33,595 nt of DNA from an uncultured Lachnospiraceae bacterium (GTDB lineage: Bacteria; Bacillota; Clostridia; Lachnospirales; Lachnospiraceae). Location: the NCBI GenBank assembly GCA_947629525.1, contig CANREB010000030.1, forward strand, positions 1-33,595. Direction: 5' to 3'. The translations under genes and the position numbers were made by a program. Below are positions 24,768-32,094 of this stretch, piece after piece. Below the pieces are notes generated by a model. It saw only the letters and a program-made list of their open reading frames with translations. It was not told where the DNA came from and did not search any database. Numbering within the stretch: the first letter of the stretch is position 1; each line of letters opens with the position of its first letter.

Positions 24768-24797
24768 ACTATATTAAAATAACATATTTATTGTCAA
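24768..24797 (-). promoter_or_regulatory. Promoter of the GH28-LytM-bactofilin operon
   Basis: On the minus strand TTGACA (24797-24792), an 18-bp spacer and TATAGT (24773-24768). Just upstream, 24812-24826 (TGCAAGTGATACGCA) has imperfect TGC/GCA symmetry and could bind a regulator; this is weak. The rest of the 24738-25009 gap is AT-rich and holds the tandem repeat listed separately. Confidence 0.65.
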
Positions 24798-24875
24798 ATA
24801 TCTACCATAAAATGCAAGTGATACGCACAAAGGCAAAACATTTATGCTTTGATGCCGAATATTTCCAAATCTTTA

Positions 24876-24895
24876 TTTGCTAAATTTTGCTAAAT
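24876..24895. repeat. Tandem 10-bp repeat upstream of the MATE gene
   Basis: TTTGCTAAAT occurs twice in direct tandem (24876-24885, 24886-24895), one helical turn apart. It lies between the divergent GH28 and MATE genes. It could be a two-subunit activator site for either; no clear -35/-10 pair for the MATE gene was found. Confidence 0.4.
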
Positions 24896-25009
24896 ATCAA
24901 AAAAACAGATAGCTATTTTTAATCTTATGTTCTATTATATTAATGTATTCTCCAACCGGGGATTTTATTATTAGTTTATACGCAAAAAGCGCAGAAATGG
25001 GGAAAAACA

Positions 25010-26395
25010 ATGAATATATTAAAAAAAGACATAAACCGTGACCTTATTCTGAGCGGAAATATGCTGCATGCGATCATGTCCATCGCAATTCCCGTAGTCA
25101 TCAATTCGTTTTTGCAGACTATGTACAATCTGACCGATACTTTCTGGCTTGGAAAGATTGGCACTGAACAGCTTGCCGCCATCAATCTTGTAACGCCCGT
25201 GCAGAATATAATACTGAACTTCGGCACAGGAATAACTGTCGCAGGCTCCGTGCTTATCGCGCAGTACATAGGCGCAAGGGACGACAAAAACGCAAGAAGC
25301 ATGGCTGACCAAATCTTCGCGTGCGCGATGATATTCGCATTTACATGCGCCGCCATATGCTTTGCAGCCACTCCCGGGATCGTAAAATGGCTCGGCGCTG
25401 ACGGCAGTACATACGGCTATGGAAAGATATATCTGCAGATAGTGGTGCTCGATATGCCGCTCTTATATACGATAAATATTTACAGTGCAATCAATCAGGC
25501 GCAGGGCGACACCGTGCGTCCCATGCTCTTGAACTTCCTCGGGATAATCATAAATATGATACTTGACCCGCTGCTGATGATCGTATTTGACTTAAATATC
25601 ATGGGTGCCGCGCTTGCAACCCTGCTTGCGAAAGCGCCATCGGCAGTCATCGCCTTTTATTCACTGACGCGCCCTGATAAGCTTATACATCTTGATCTAA
25701 GGCATCTGAAATTTCAGAAAGATAAGATGCTTTCGATATTGAGGGTAGGACTTCCTACGGCTGTCGGCGGCTCTACCATGCAGCTTGGCTTTCTGCTTAT
25801 GAGCAAGAATGTATATGTGTACGGCACTCAGGCTATGGCGGCTTACGGCATCGGAAACAAGGTAAACAGTCTTATCACTCTGCCGTCAAACGGCGTGGGT
25901 TCTGCCGTCGCCACTATTGTCGGGCAGAATGTCGGCGCCAATCAGTATGGACGCGCCGACAGCGGGTATAAGATCTCCCGCAATATAAGCATCGCGTTTC
26001 TTTTTATCGGCGGGCTGATTTTGTCATATATGCCTGTCTCTACCGCCATTGTAGGCATTTTTTCAGAGGATGCCGAGGTTATCGGCATGGCGGCGGAATT
26101 TTTGAGTATAATGGCATTCTGGTGCTGGACTAACGGCATTTACAACTCCACTATGGGACTGTTTCAGGGTACAGGGCATACGGAAGTCACTATGATAGTG
26201 GACGCGTCCAGATTGTGGGTATTCAGGTTCCTGACGCTTTTCGTATGCCAGTCCGTTCTGCATATGGGCGTGCAGAGCATATGGTACAGCGTGGTCATCA
26301 GTAACGGTATTTCCGCGGCGATTTTGTATGTGCTGTACCGCATGAAAATCTGGAAAAAGCCTGCGTTTAAAAAATCAGTCAAAAATCCTAAATAG
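25010..26395 (+). CDS. MATE family efflux transporter
   Basis: A 461-residue membrane protein with about 12 hydrophobic segments. MATE patterns are visible: PVVINSFLQTMYNLTDTFWLGKIG near the N terminus, NFGTGITVAGSVLIAQYIGA, GTQAMAAYGIGNKV and the mirrored second half with VGQNVGANQYGRA. These exporters use sodium or proton gradients to expel drugs or metabolites. Length is typical. The ATG at 25010 has a GGGG stretch 7-8 nt upstream. It converges on the GH133 gene, with an 8-nt overlap of the two coding ends. Substrate cannot be told; proximity to pectin genes does not by itself imply a sugar role. Confidence 0.93.
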   Translation: MNILKKDINRDLILSGNMLHAIMSIAIPVVINSFLQTMYNLTDTFWLGKIGTEQLAAINLVTPVQNIILNFGTGITVAGSVLIAQYIGARDDKNARSMADQIFACAMIFAFTCAAICFAATPGIVKWLGADGSTYGYGKIYLQIVVLDMPLLYTINIYSAINQAQGDTVRPMLLNFLGIIINMILDPLLMIVFDLNIMGAALATLLAKAPSAVIAFYSLTRPDKLIHLDLRHLKFQKDKMLSILRVGLPTAVGGSTMQLGFLLMSKNVYVYGTQAMAAYGIGNKVNSLITLPSNGVGSAVATIVGQNVGANQYGRADSGYKISRNISIAFLFIGGLILSYMPVSTAIVGIFSEDAEVIGMAAEFLSIMAFWCWTNGIYNSTMGLFQGTGHTEVTMIVDASRLWVFRFLTLFVCQSVLHMGVQSIWYSVVISNGISAAILYVLYRMKIWKKPAFKKSVKNPK

Positions 26396-28394
26396 CCATT
26401 TCGCAAGTCGTCTCAAAATCATATACTGCGCGCAAAAGTTCGCATACGCTCCATGCCTGCGCATAACACCCTCTCGATACTGTGGGATTACCGCCGTCGT
26501 ATATTTCCGCGATCTGAGCGACGCACCCTTCTTTGAGCCATGGCTTTAGGTTTTCCAAGCCTTCCTTTACTTCGGAAATGAGCATCGCTCTTTTGTCCTC
26601 AGAGCCGCACTCATTGGCAAATCTTATCGCCGCTCTGTAATACGCGCCAAGCGGATATGCCCACACCGTGCCTTGGTGATATGCCCTGTCGCGCTCCTGC
26701 ATGCTGCCAATATATATTTCGTGAAAATTTGTATCATGTTTTGAGAGTGTGCGCAATCCTATCGACGTGTACAACTCATCTTTTACTTTTTTGAGCACAA
26801 GCCCGCATTGGTCGGCAGACAGCATTGTAAACGGCATCGACAGCGCCCATATCTGATTGCATCGTATCTGCTCTTCCTCATAATTCCCTGAAAGCACATC
26901 TTTCAGGCACTTTTTGTCTTCATTCCAAAACTTTTCCGTAAATGAAACTTTTACCTTTTTTGCAAGGTCTTTATATTCACTGTCACCTGTGAAATATTCC
27001 ATTATCATAAGGGCATTGTACCAGTAGGCGTTTATCTCGACAGGTTTTCCGTGGCGCGGCGTAGGCAGGAAATCGTCTACACGCACGTCCATCCACGTAA
27101 GCTGTTCAAGTCCGCCGCCTGCGCTGATGAGCCCGTCGGTGTCCATTTTTATATGAAAATCCGTGCCGTTTTGATAGCTTCGCACTATCTGCTCCATCAC
27201 GGGCAGAAGCTCCCGCGCAAAAGCTGCATCGTTTGAGAAATTTACATATTCATATACGGCATTTATAAATAACAGCGGCGCATCCGCGGAATTGTACATC
27301 GGCTCGATATCGCCCTCGGGAAAAAGATTTGGCAGAAGTCCGTTTTTCACATACTTTGCAAATGTACATAAAATACTCCTGCACTCGTCAAACCGTCCTG
27401 TCACCATTGTCGCACCCGCAAGTGCTATCATAGTATCTCTGCCCCAGTCCTCAAAAAACGGATATCCCGCTATTATACTCTTTCCGTTCGTTGAAGCGCG
27501 CTCCACTACATATGCGTCCGCGCTAAGCGCAAGCTGTCTGCCTAAGTCCGATTTGAGCAGTGCTTTGTTTATCAGGCTTGCTCTATAGTCAAATTCCCTG
27601 TCTGCAAGCTTCATATACGTGTCTTTGCCGCACTCATAAGGTTTATCGCTAAAAATGACAGTAAGCGAATTGTCGTCATCTGCAAAGTTTTTTGCTATAT
27701 ATGGATTGATATACGCGTCGCCATAACACTCGCGTCCGTCGCGCTCATCCTGTGAAAAATACATCTCTCCAAAAAGCTGTCCGTCTGCGGATAATGACTT
27801 TATCTCTCCGTCAGCACAAATGTACAGCGTATACCCGTCATGTGTTATTTCACAGCATCCGTGCCGATTTTGGCAGGAATCTGCCTTAGCGTCGGCATCA
27901 AAGTTTTCTTTTTTTGGCGTAAGCCTTATAAGCGGCGTCACTTTAAGCTTTATATCTTTTAAGATGTCCTTATTCGGGGTCTCGACAGTATATCTTACCG
28001 CAACAGTGTTTTCTCCGTGCACCATTAAGAGTGTTTTGTACAATGTTATGTCCTCTATCCGATATTTCCATACGGGAACCAATCTGTCAAAATCATCATA
28101 GATAAATTCATCAAGATATCTAAAGCCTTCATAGTTCCTGCCCGACTTCATGCGCTGTGACATAAGCGTATATTTTCTGCCTCCTGCCGTGAGTTCTTCA
28201 AGGACATTTGTCACCATATGCCATCTGACATTCGGCGCTTTTCGCGCCGCCATCAAGAGTGCCTCGTCGCCTCTTGCTGCCGCGCCCGTTATTGAAAGGC
28301 TGCAATATCCGCCAAGCCCGTTTGTGAGCAGAAAGCAGTCCTTTTCGCCCTGCTCTATCGTCATCCAGTCATTGCTGTTAAATGTAAAACGCAT
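26388..28394 (-). CDS. Amylo-alpha-1,6-glucosidase, GH133-type glycogen debranching enzyme
   Basis: A 668-residue protein starting MRFTFNSNDWMTIEQGEK. The start at 28394 has AAAGGAAC 9 nt upstream; a frame start 28 codons earlier would include the opposite-strand promoter region and has no site. The N-terminal part (about 1-280) is the GDE N domain, with FLLTNGLGGYCSLSI. The C-terminal (alpha/alpha)6 barrel has GYPFFEDWGRDTMIALAG and MDVRVDDFLPTPRHGKPVEINAYWYN, the active-site signatures, and HQGTVWAYPLGAY. All look intact, unlike the GH13-like protein elsewhere in the window, so this may be the working debranching enzyme here. It is cytosolic and acts on glycogen branch stubs. Confidence 0.93.
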   Translation of the reverse strand: MRFTFNSNDWMTIEQGEKDCFLLTNGLGGYCSLSITGAAARGDEALLMAARKAPNVRWHMVTNVLEELTAGGRKYTLMSQRMKSGRNYEGFRYLDEFIYDDFDRLVPVWKYRIEDITLYKTLLMVHGENTVAVRYTVETPNKDILKDIKLKVTPLIRLTPKKENFDADAKADSCQNRHGCCEITHDGYTLYICADGEIKSLSADGQLFGEMYFSQDERDGRECYGDAYINPYIAKNFADDDNSLTVIFSDKPYECGKDTYMKLADREFDYRASLINKALLKSDLGRQLALSADAYVVERASTNGKSIIAGYPFFEDWGRDTMIALAGATMVTGRFDECRSILCTFAKYVKNGLLPNLFPEGDIEPMYNSADAPLLFINAVYEYVNFSNDAAFARELLPVMEQIVRSYQNGTDFHIKMDTDGLISAGGGLEQLTWMDVRVDDFLPTPRHGKPVEINAYWYNALMIMEYFTGDSEYKDLAKKVKVSFTEKFWNEDKKCLKDVLSGNYEEEQIRCNQIWALSMPFTMLSADQCGLVLKKVKDELYTSIGLRTLSKHDTNFHEIYIGSMQERDRAYHQGTVWAYPLGAYYRAAIRFANECGSEDKRAMLISEVKEGLENLKPWLKEGCVAQIAEIYDGGNPTVSRGCYAQAWSVCELLRAVYDFETTCEMAI

Positions 28395-28431
28395 ATTTTT
28401 GTGTTCCTTTCTTAAGATAATAAAAATAATA

Positions 28432-28459
28432 TTGCAAAAATTTTTTTTAATGCTATAAT
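28432..28459 (+). promoter_or_regulatory. Promoter of the CmpB-like membrane gene
   Basis: TTGCAA (28432-28437), a 16-bp spacer and TATAAT (28454-28459), with a likely start near 28466, followed by a GGGGG ribosome site at about 28471. The T8 tract lies in the spacer. TTGCAA is its own complement, so the opposing GH133 gene might use it as well. Confidence 0.68.
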
Positions 28460-28484
28460 AGACAGCTAAAGGGGGCAATTGAAT

Positions 28485-29111
28485 ATGAATGTCGAATATG
28501 ATTTGTGTTCTGTGGGGATTATGGTTGGTGTCATCTCTTTTCTTGGGTTTGTCCTTGAAAATCTGTGGCTTCTTGTTACAAAAGGATATATCAACAACAG
28601 AAATATGACCGCGCCTTTTCTGCTCGGATATGGACTTTTGGTCGTGGTGATATATTTTCTTCTCGGTATTCCGTCGAAGACTGCAATTTTGGCATTTTCA
28701 AATAAAAAAATCAGCAAAAAACTTAACATTGCTCTTTATTTCATCGTATGCATGGTAATCGTAAGCGTCGGCGAGATACTGCTTGGAAATATTGTTGAAA
28801 AGCTTTGCGGCATTGAATATTGGAACTACTCATATCTTCCTATGCACATCGGCAAATATACGTCCATTCCGACAAGCATAGGTTTTGCCGCTATAATCAC
28901 GTTTTTTATGGACAACTGCTTTATTCCGATAATGACGGCAATATCCAATATTCCGCCTGATATGCGGCGTATCATAGCTGCCGTGCTGATTATCGTTATG
29001 ACGATTGATTTTATACAAAGCTTCCGAGTAATGATAATTACACACGATTTCAACTGCAGATGGCAGGTATCTGTACATTCAGGAAGGAAATTTTTGTGGA
29101 ATGGGAAATAA
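28485..29111 (+). CDS. Putative ABC transporter permease, CmpB-like integral membrane protein
   Basis: A 208-residue protein with about five or six membrane segments (10-30, 45-65, 85-110, 130-150, 160-185). The pattern GVISFLGFVLENLWLLVTKGYINNRNMTAPFLLGYG is typical of the ABC_trans_CmpB family, common in clostridia; despite the name no ATPase partner is known or seen here. The ATG at 28485 is preferred over a TTG two codons earlier because the GGGGG site sits 9 nt before it. It converges on the acyltransferase gene, with a 24-bp gap and no clear terminator. Confidence 0.75.
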   Translation: MNVEYDLCSVGIMVGVISFLGFVLENLWLLVTKGYINNRNMTAPFLLGYGLLVVVIYFLLGIPSKTAILAFSNKKISKKLNIALYFIVCMVIVSVGEILLGNIVEKLCGIEYWNYSYLPMHIGKYTSIPTSIGFAAIITFFMDNCFIPIMTAISNIPPDMRRIIAAVLIIVMTIDFIQSFRVMIITHDFNCRWQVSVHSGRKFLWNGK

Positions 29112-29135
29112 TTCTTTAAAACTGTCGGAACATTT

Positions 29136-30155
29136 TTACATTAAGATTTTTCTCATTATACTGATTTTGCACAAAAGCCTTGTTGTCAAATAAGCTCCTG
29201 CTGCTGCCACGCCAAAAAACGCCGCTTCGCCGATTCCTATCGGCAGTATGTCAGGGAATACATGCATCACCTTGTTAAGCACATTCAGGAAAAACGGATG
29301 TATCAGATATATCCCGAATGAATATTTAGACACTTGGCTTATCAGTATATTTTCACTGCATTTTTCAAGGAAACGGCTATCTGCAGACAATGAAAAAATG
29401 GCTGTGGAATACAAGGCAGCAAAAAGATTTTCAGGCTGATTGCCTGCCTCTAATATTGAGCTTATCGTCAATCCCAATGTCCCGACTGCAAGGCATAACA
29501 ACGCATAATTTCTTTTTATCCCATACTTTCTGATATAATATCCCATTAAAAAATAAAACGGATAAGCTATATTTATCGGTATAAATATTTCTATCGCCGT
29601 TTTGAAAAATCCGTTTATTGTCGGTCTTACTATTGTCATCAAAAACAATACGATAAGCACAAACCTGTATGTTTTTTCATCGGCACTTTTTGTAAACGCC
29701 CTAAAAAGCGGCAGCATAAGGTATAAGCCAAGCATCATATATATGTACCACATATGAGTCCAACTGCGCCCTTCTATCAGGTTCTTAACAGAAACAGCAG
29801 CCACGTAAGGTATATTTTCCAAACCTTCGTTTGCTGCCGCTTCCATAAAACAATAGGCAAGTCCAAATGTCAGCAGGACGGAAATCATTTTTATGATATA
29901 TTTTTTCAGTTTTTGAAAACCAATTTCTTTTTTATCATCGAGCAGAAGAAAACCGCTAATCATTATAAAACAGGGGACTGCCCAGCGCACGCAGACCTGT
30001 ATAAATACATAATCAAGATACCAACGCGCTCCTGTTATACCCCCCCCCTGTATGGATGAGGTCCAACCGCCTATGACATGGATAAATATTATTGATAACG
30101 CGGCAAATCCGCGAAGAGCGGTTATCCATTTATAGCGCTGCTGCGATAGATCCAT
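29136..30155 (-). CDS. Membrane acyltransferase, family 3 (possibly phase-variable)
   Basis: A 339-residue protein with about 10 membrane segments. The N terminus WITALRGFAALSIIFIHVIG carries the RG and His (R15, H26) of acyltransferase family 3, which O-acylate cell-surface polysaccharides or peptidoglycan. SGFLLL and later YLIHPFFL also fit. GGGAG lies 9-10 nt before the ATG. The coding strand has nine consecutive G at codons 36-39 (IQGGGITG), just after the first membrane segment. Loss or gain of one base would frameshift the protein. In this sequence the frame is open (ON). It has its own promoter. Confidence 0.9.
   Translation of the reverse strand: MDLSQQRYKWITALRGFAALSIIFIHVIGGWTSSIQGGGITGARWYLDYVFIQVCVRWAVPCFIMISGFLLLDDKKEIGFQKLKKYIIKMISVLLTFGLAYCFMEAAANEGLENIPYVAAVSVKNLIEGRSWTHMWYIYMMLGLYLMLPLFRAFTKSADEKTYRFVLIVLFLMTIVRPTINGFFKTAIEIFIPINIAYPFYFLMGYYIRKYGIKRNYALLCLAVGTLGLTISSILEAGNQPENLFAALYSTAIFSLSADSRFLEKCSENILISQVSKYSFGIYLIHPFFLNVLNKVMHVFPDILPIGIGEAAFFGVAAAGAYLTTRLLCKISIMRKILM
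30040..30048 (-). repeat. G9 homopolymer tract in acyltransferase coding sequence
   Basis: Nine C on the plus strand, read as nine G in the gene at codons 36-39. I noticed no comparable G/C tract elsewhere in the window. Its place early in the gene is that expected for slipped-strand on/off switching. Confidence 0.9.
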
Positions 30156-30194
30156 GTTTTATTCTCCCTGACATTTTTTGTTTAAATCATATCC

Positions 30195-30222
30195 ATTATA
30201 ACTGATGCTGTCAAAAAGTCAA
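30195..30222 (-). promoter_or_regulatory. Promoter of the acyltransferase gene
   Basis: On the minus strand TTGACT (30222-30217), a 16-bp spacer and TATAAT (30200-30195), about 40 bp before the ATG. A second TTGACA lies inside the spacer but is too close to the -10 box to be the -35. Confidence 0.65.
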
Positions 30223-30252
30223 CATTTCCTGTATCCTGCGGTATTCCATAGA

Positions 30253-30861
30253 TTACTTATAAATTTCTATAATGACTTTATCCGCAACAAATTCTTCGCC
30301 TTCAAAGTCTCCCTCTGCCTCAATACCGCTGCCTTCTTTAATGTCCGAAAAAACAGCGTCTTTTGTGTCAATGCCTGCTCCGCCGCCTTGGATTGTCCAT
30401 AGTTCAAAATCTGTGGACTCTGTGCAGCAGATTGTCACAAGCTGTTCGTCGGCGCTCCCTGATTCGGGCATTGTAACCATGCCTTCTTCGTCTATCAACG
30501 TGCGGCTTATTACAATACTGTCAGAAGAAACGCTCCGTACTTTACCACCGATTATTTCTGCGTCTTGTGAGATGTTTAGGTGTTTACCTGTCGGCTCATT
30601 CTCAATGTCCTGTACGGCAGATGTATCAGTTTCGGTTTGTGTTTCATACTCGCTTGACATTTCAGCATCATTTTGCTCGTCATTCTTTCCTTGAGCATCA
30701 TTTTTCACATTTTCTGTATCTTCTGCATTTTCTCCAAATGTGACTGTTTCCAAAGCTGTTTGAGTTTCACTCTCACCGCCTTGTCCGCTTGTGCAGCCTG
30801 CCAGAGACACTGCCATTACAAGCCCGATGCCTGCTGATAAAAAGTATTTTTTCTTTTTCAT
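30253..30861 (-). CDS. Lipoprotein of unknown function
   Basis: A 202-residue protein with a lipoprotein signal: basic start MKKKKYF, hydrophobic core and lipobox LAGC with the lipidated Cys at residue 23. A long Glu/Gln/Thr/Asp-rich linker (about 24-95) follows. A small domain (about 96-202) holds hydrophobic strands (GGKVRSVSSDSIVISRTL) and ends in EGEEFVADKVIIEIYK. The C-terminal part resembles small beta-barrel metal- or nucleic-acid-binding-like folds (DUF5666-like), but I do not assign a family. GAGGAAC precedes the ATG. It is probably anchored on the outer face of the membrane. Its promoter carries two phased repeats. Confidence 0.8.
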   Translation of the reverse strand: MKKKKYFLSAGIGLVMAVSLAGCTSGQGGESETQTALETVTFGENAEDTENVKNDAQGKNDEQNDAEMSSEYETQTETDTSAVQDIENEPTGKHLNISQDAEIIGGKVRSVSSDSIVISRTLIDEEGMVTMPESGSADEQLVTICCTESTDFELWTIQGGGAGIDTKDAVFSDIKEGSGIEAEGDFEGEEFVADKVIIEIYK

Positions 30862-30933
30862 TTCCAGTTCCTCGCTTTCGTTTTTTTATTTTTCGATAGA
30901 GATTTTTCTGCCATTTACAGCAATACTGGAAAT

Positions 30934-30968
30934 ATTATAGATGTACAGGCTCTAATTTTTCTCTAATT
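30934..30968 (-). promoter_or_regulatory. Lipoprotein promoter with two phased direct repeats
   Basis: On the minus strand a TATAAT box (30939-30934) lacks a good -35. Where the -35 should be, CTCTAATT (plus-strand reading) occurs at 30950-30957 and again at 30961-30968, 11 bp apart. This spacing is typical of OmpR/PhoB-type response regulator sites that replace a weak -35. Confidence 0.45.
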
Positions 30969-30989
30969 CAAATTTGACAAAACAGTTCA

Positions 30990-31253
30990 CTATTTATCTC
31001 TGTAATGTGAACCACACTGAACTATTTTTATTATATCGCCGTCTATACGGTATACAATACGGTTTGCGTCGTCTATACGTCTGCTCCAATATGCGGACAA
31101 ATCACCGCTTAGACGCTCCGGTTTGCCTATGCCTTGATAGCCGTTACGGTCAATGTCCTTTAGCAATTGCATGATACGATTAAGTGTCTTCCTGTCCTGT
31201 TTTGTCCAGTATTCAAAGTCCTCCCATGCCTCATCTGTCCATGCTTTAATCAT
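30990..31253 (-). CDS. yoeB: Txe/YoeB family mRNA interferase toxin
   Basis: An 87-residue ribosome-dependent RNase toxin. The catalytic residues fall at the same positions as in E. coli YoeB: E46 (KPERL), R65 (ANRIVY), and H83 and Y84 near the C terminus (GSHYRDK). Length is also nearly identical (84 in E. coli). It overlaps the antitoxin gene by 8 nt and is translated after it, the usual arrangement. An inverted repeat GTTCAC/GTGAAC spans the stop codon (30985-31012) and may be a weak terminator. Confidence 0.93.
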   Translation of the reverse strand: MIKAWTDEAWEDFEYWTKQDRKTLNRIMQLLKDIDRNGYQGIGKPERLSGDLSAYWSRRIDDANRIVYRIDGDIIKIVQCGSHYRDK

Positions 31254-31503
31254 CTAAATCCACCTCATGTACAGTACCTCCAGTTGCCTCCATCTGTGCG
31301 ATGGATTTTCTAAGTCTTGACATATTTTCATCAGAATAGAACGGATCTACAGATACTTCAAATGGTATTCTTTTTTCACGCGTCATTTTTTTTGCAAGCA
31401 TGGTAACAGCCGTTGTCATAGATAAGCCCAACTCATTGCAAACATTGTCAAATTCTTTTTTTAAAGCATTGTCCATTCGTATGCTTACTGTAGTCTGTGC
31501 CAT
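31246..31503 (-). CDS. RelB/DinJ family antitoxin
   Basis: An 85-residue antitoxin. The N-terminal ribbon-helix-helix part (1-45: TTVSIRMDNALKKEF, then LGLSMTTAVTMLAKKM) binds DNA and is typical of RelB/DinJ. The C-terminal tail (about 50-85) neutralises the toxin. AAGGAGTG lies 9 nt before the ATG. The pair is a mix: YoeB usually goes with a YefM/Phd antitoxin, while DinJ-type antitoxins usually pair with YafQ or RelE. The operon should be self-repressed from the promoter just upstream. Confidence 0.92.
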   Translation of the reverse strand: MAQTTVSIRMDNALKKEFDNVCNELGLSMTTAVTMLAKKMTREKRIPFEVSVDPFYSDENMSRLRKSIAQMEATGGTVHEVDLDD

Positions 31504-31528
31504 AGTGCGTCACACTCCTTTTTTCTTA

Positions 31529-31557
31529 ATTATAATATGCTGTTGCTACACCGTCAA
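31529..31557 (-). promoter_or_regulatory. Promoter of the toxin-antitoxin operon
   Basis: On the minus strand TTGACG (31557-31552), a 17-bp spacer and TATAAT (31534-31529), 26 bp before the antitoxin ATG. No clean inverted repeat operator was identified nearby. Confidence 0.78.
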
Positions 31558-31611
31558 TACATTGTAACCAAAAAGTATAAGACTTTCGCATAAATATTGA
31601 TGATGTTTAGC

Positions 31612-31640
31612 TTTACACTTCCAACCTTATTTGCTATAAT
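31612..31640 (+). promoter_or_regulatory. Promoter of the 60-residue orphan gene
   Basis: TTTACA (31612-31617), a 17-bp spacer ending in TGC (extended -10) and TATAAT (31635-31640). The start is near 31647, so the leader is about 130 nt. The leader holds an inverted repeat GTGTGAA/TTCACAC (31684-31690 and 31718-31724). Confidence 0.78.
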
Positions 31641-31779
31641 GAAATTGGTAATTAACAGTTTAACCATTTATCTCAAAGAATTAGTGTGAAAAGTATTTCT
31701 AATCGCTCACAGCAATGTTCACACCAAGAAACGCAAGTACAGTGTTTTTTGTTTTTTAATGAAACGGGGAGGGATTTAC

Positions 31780-31962
31780 ATGACTGAAAAAGAAATGATA
31801 AAAGTTTCAATAGAAGAATTTTCAAGGCTTCAAACATATATGTTGGAGGTCGAAAAAAATTCAAACGCCTACAATACCATGAAAAGACGGTACATTGAAT
31901 TAAAAGTTTTTCTGCAGGTTTCGGGAGTTAATCTTACCGAATTAGATATGATTAAAGAATGA
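31780..31962 (+). CDS. Small hypothetical protein
   Basis: A 60-residue protein starting MTEKEMIKVSIEEF. The start at 31780 has GGGAGGG about 6 nt upstream; an ATG 7 codons earlier overlaps that site. It is highly charged and predicted all-helical (EEFSRLQTYMLEVEKN, MKRRYIELKVFLQVSG). I do not recognise a family. A strong promoter and a strong terminator frame it, so it is a separate single-gene unit. It lies between a toxin-antitoxin pair and a DUF4143 ATPase; a regulatory or small-antitoxin-like role is possible but unsupported. Confidence 0.6.
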   Translation: MTEKEMIKVSIEEFSRLQTYMLEVEKNSNAYNTMKRRYIELKVFLQVSGVNLTELDMIKE

Positions 31963-31986
31963 TTTAGCAGTTAATTTGTAATTAAG

Positions 31987-32034
31987 CAAAAAAAGGTGTA
32001 AGACTTATTAATTTAAGCCTATACACCTTTTTTA
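31987..32034 (+). terminator. Rho-independent terminator, probably bidirectional
   Basis: A seven-A run and GGTGTA (31988-32000) pair with TACACC and a six-T run (32022-32033); the stem extends inward through AGACTT/AAGCCT with one unpaired base. A-tracts on one side and T-tracts on the other allow function on both strands. It would end the orphan gene (+) and the DUF4143 gene (-). Confidence 0.85.
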
Positions 32035-32094
32035 TGTCAACTGCCACTGCGGGGAGTAAAACTCTGCCTCACGGAAAACTGCCTCCGTTTTTTT

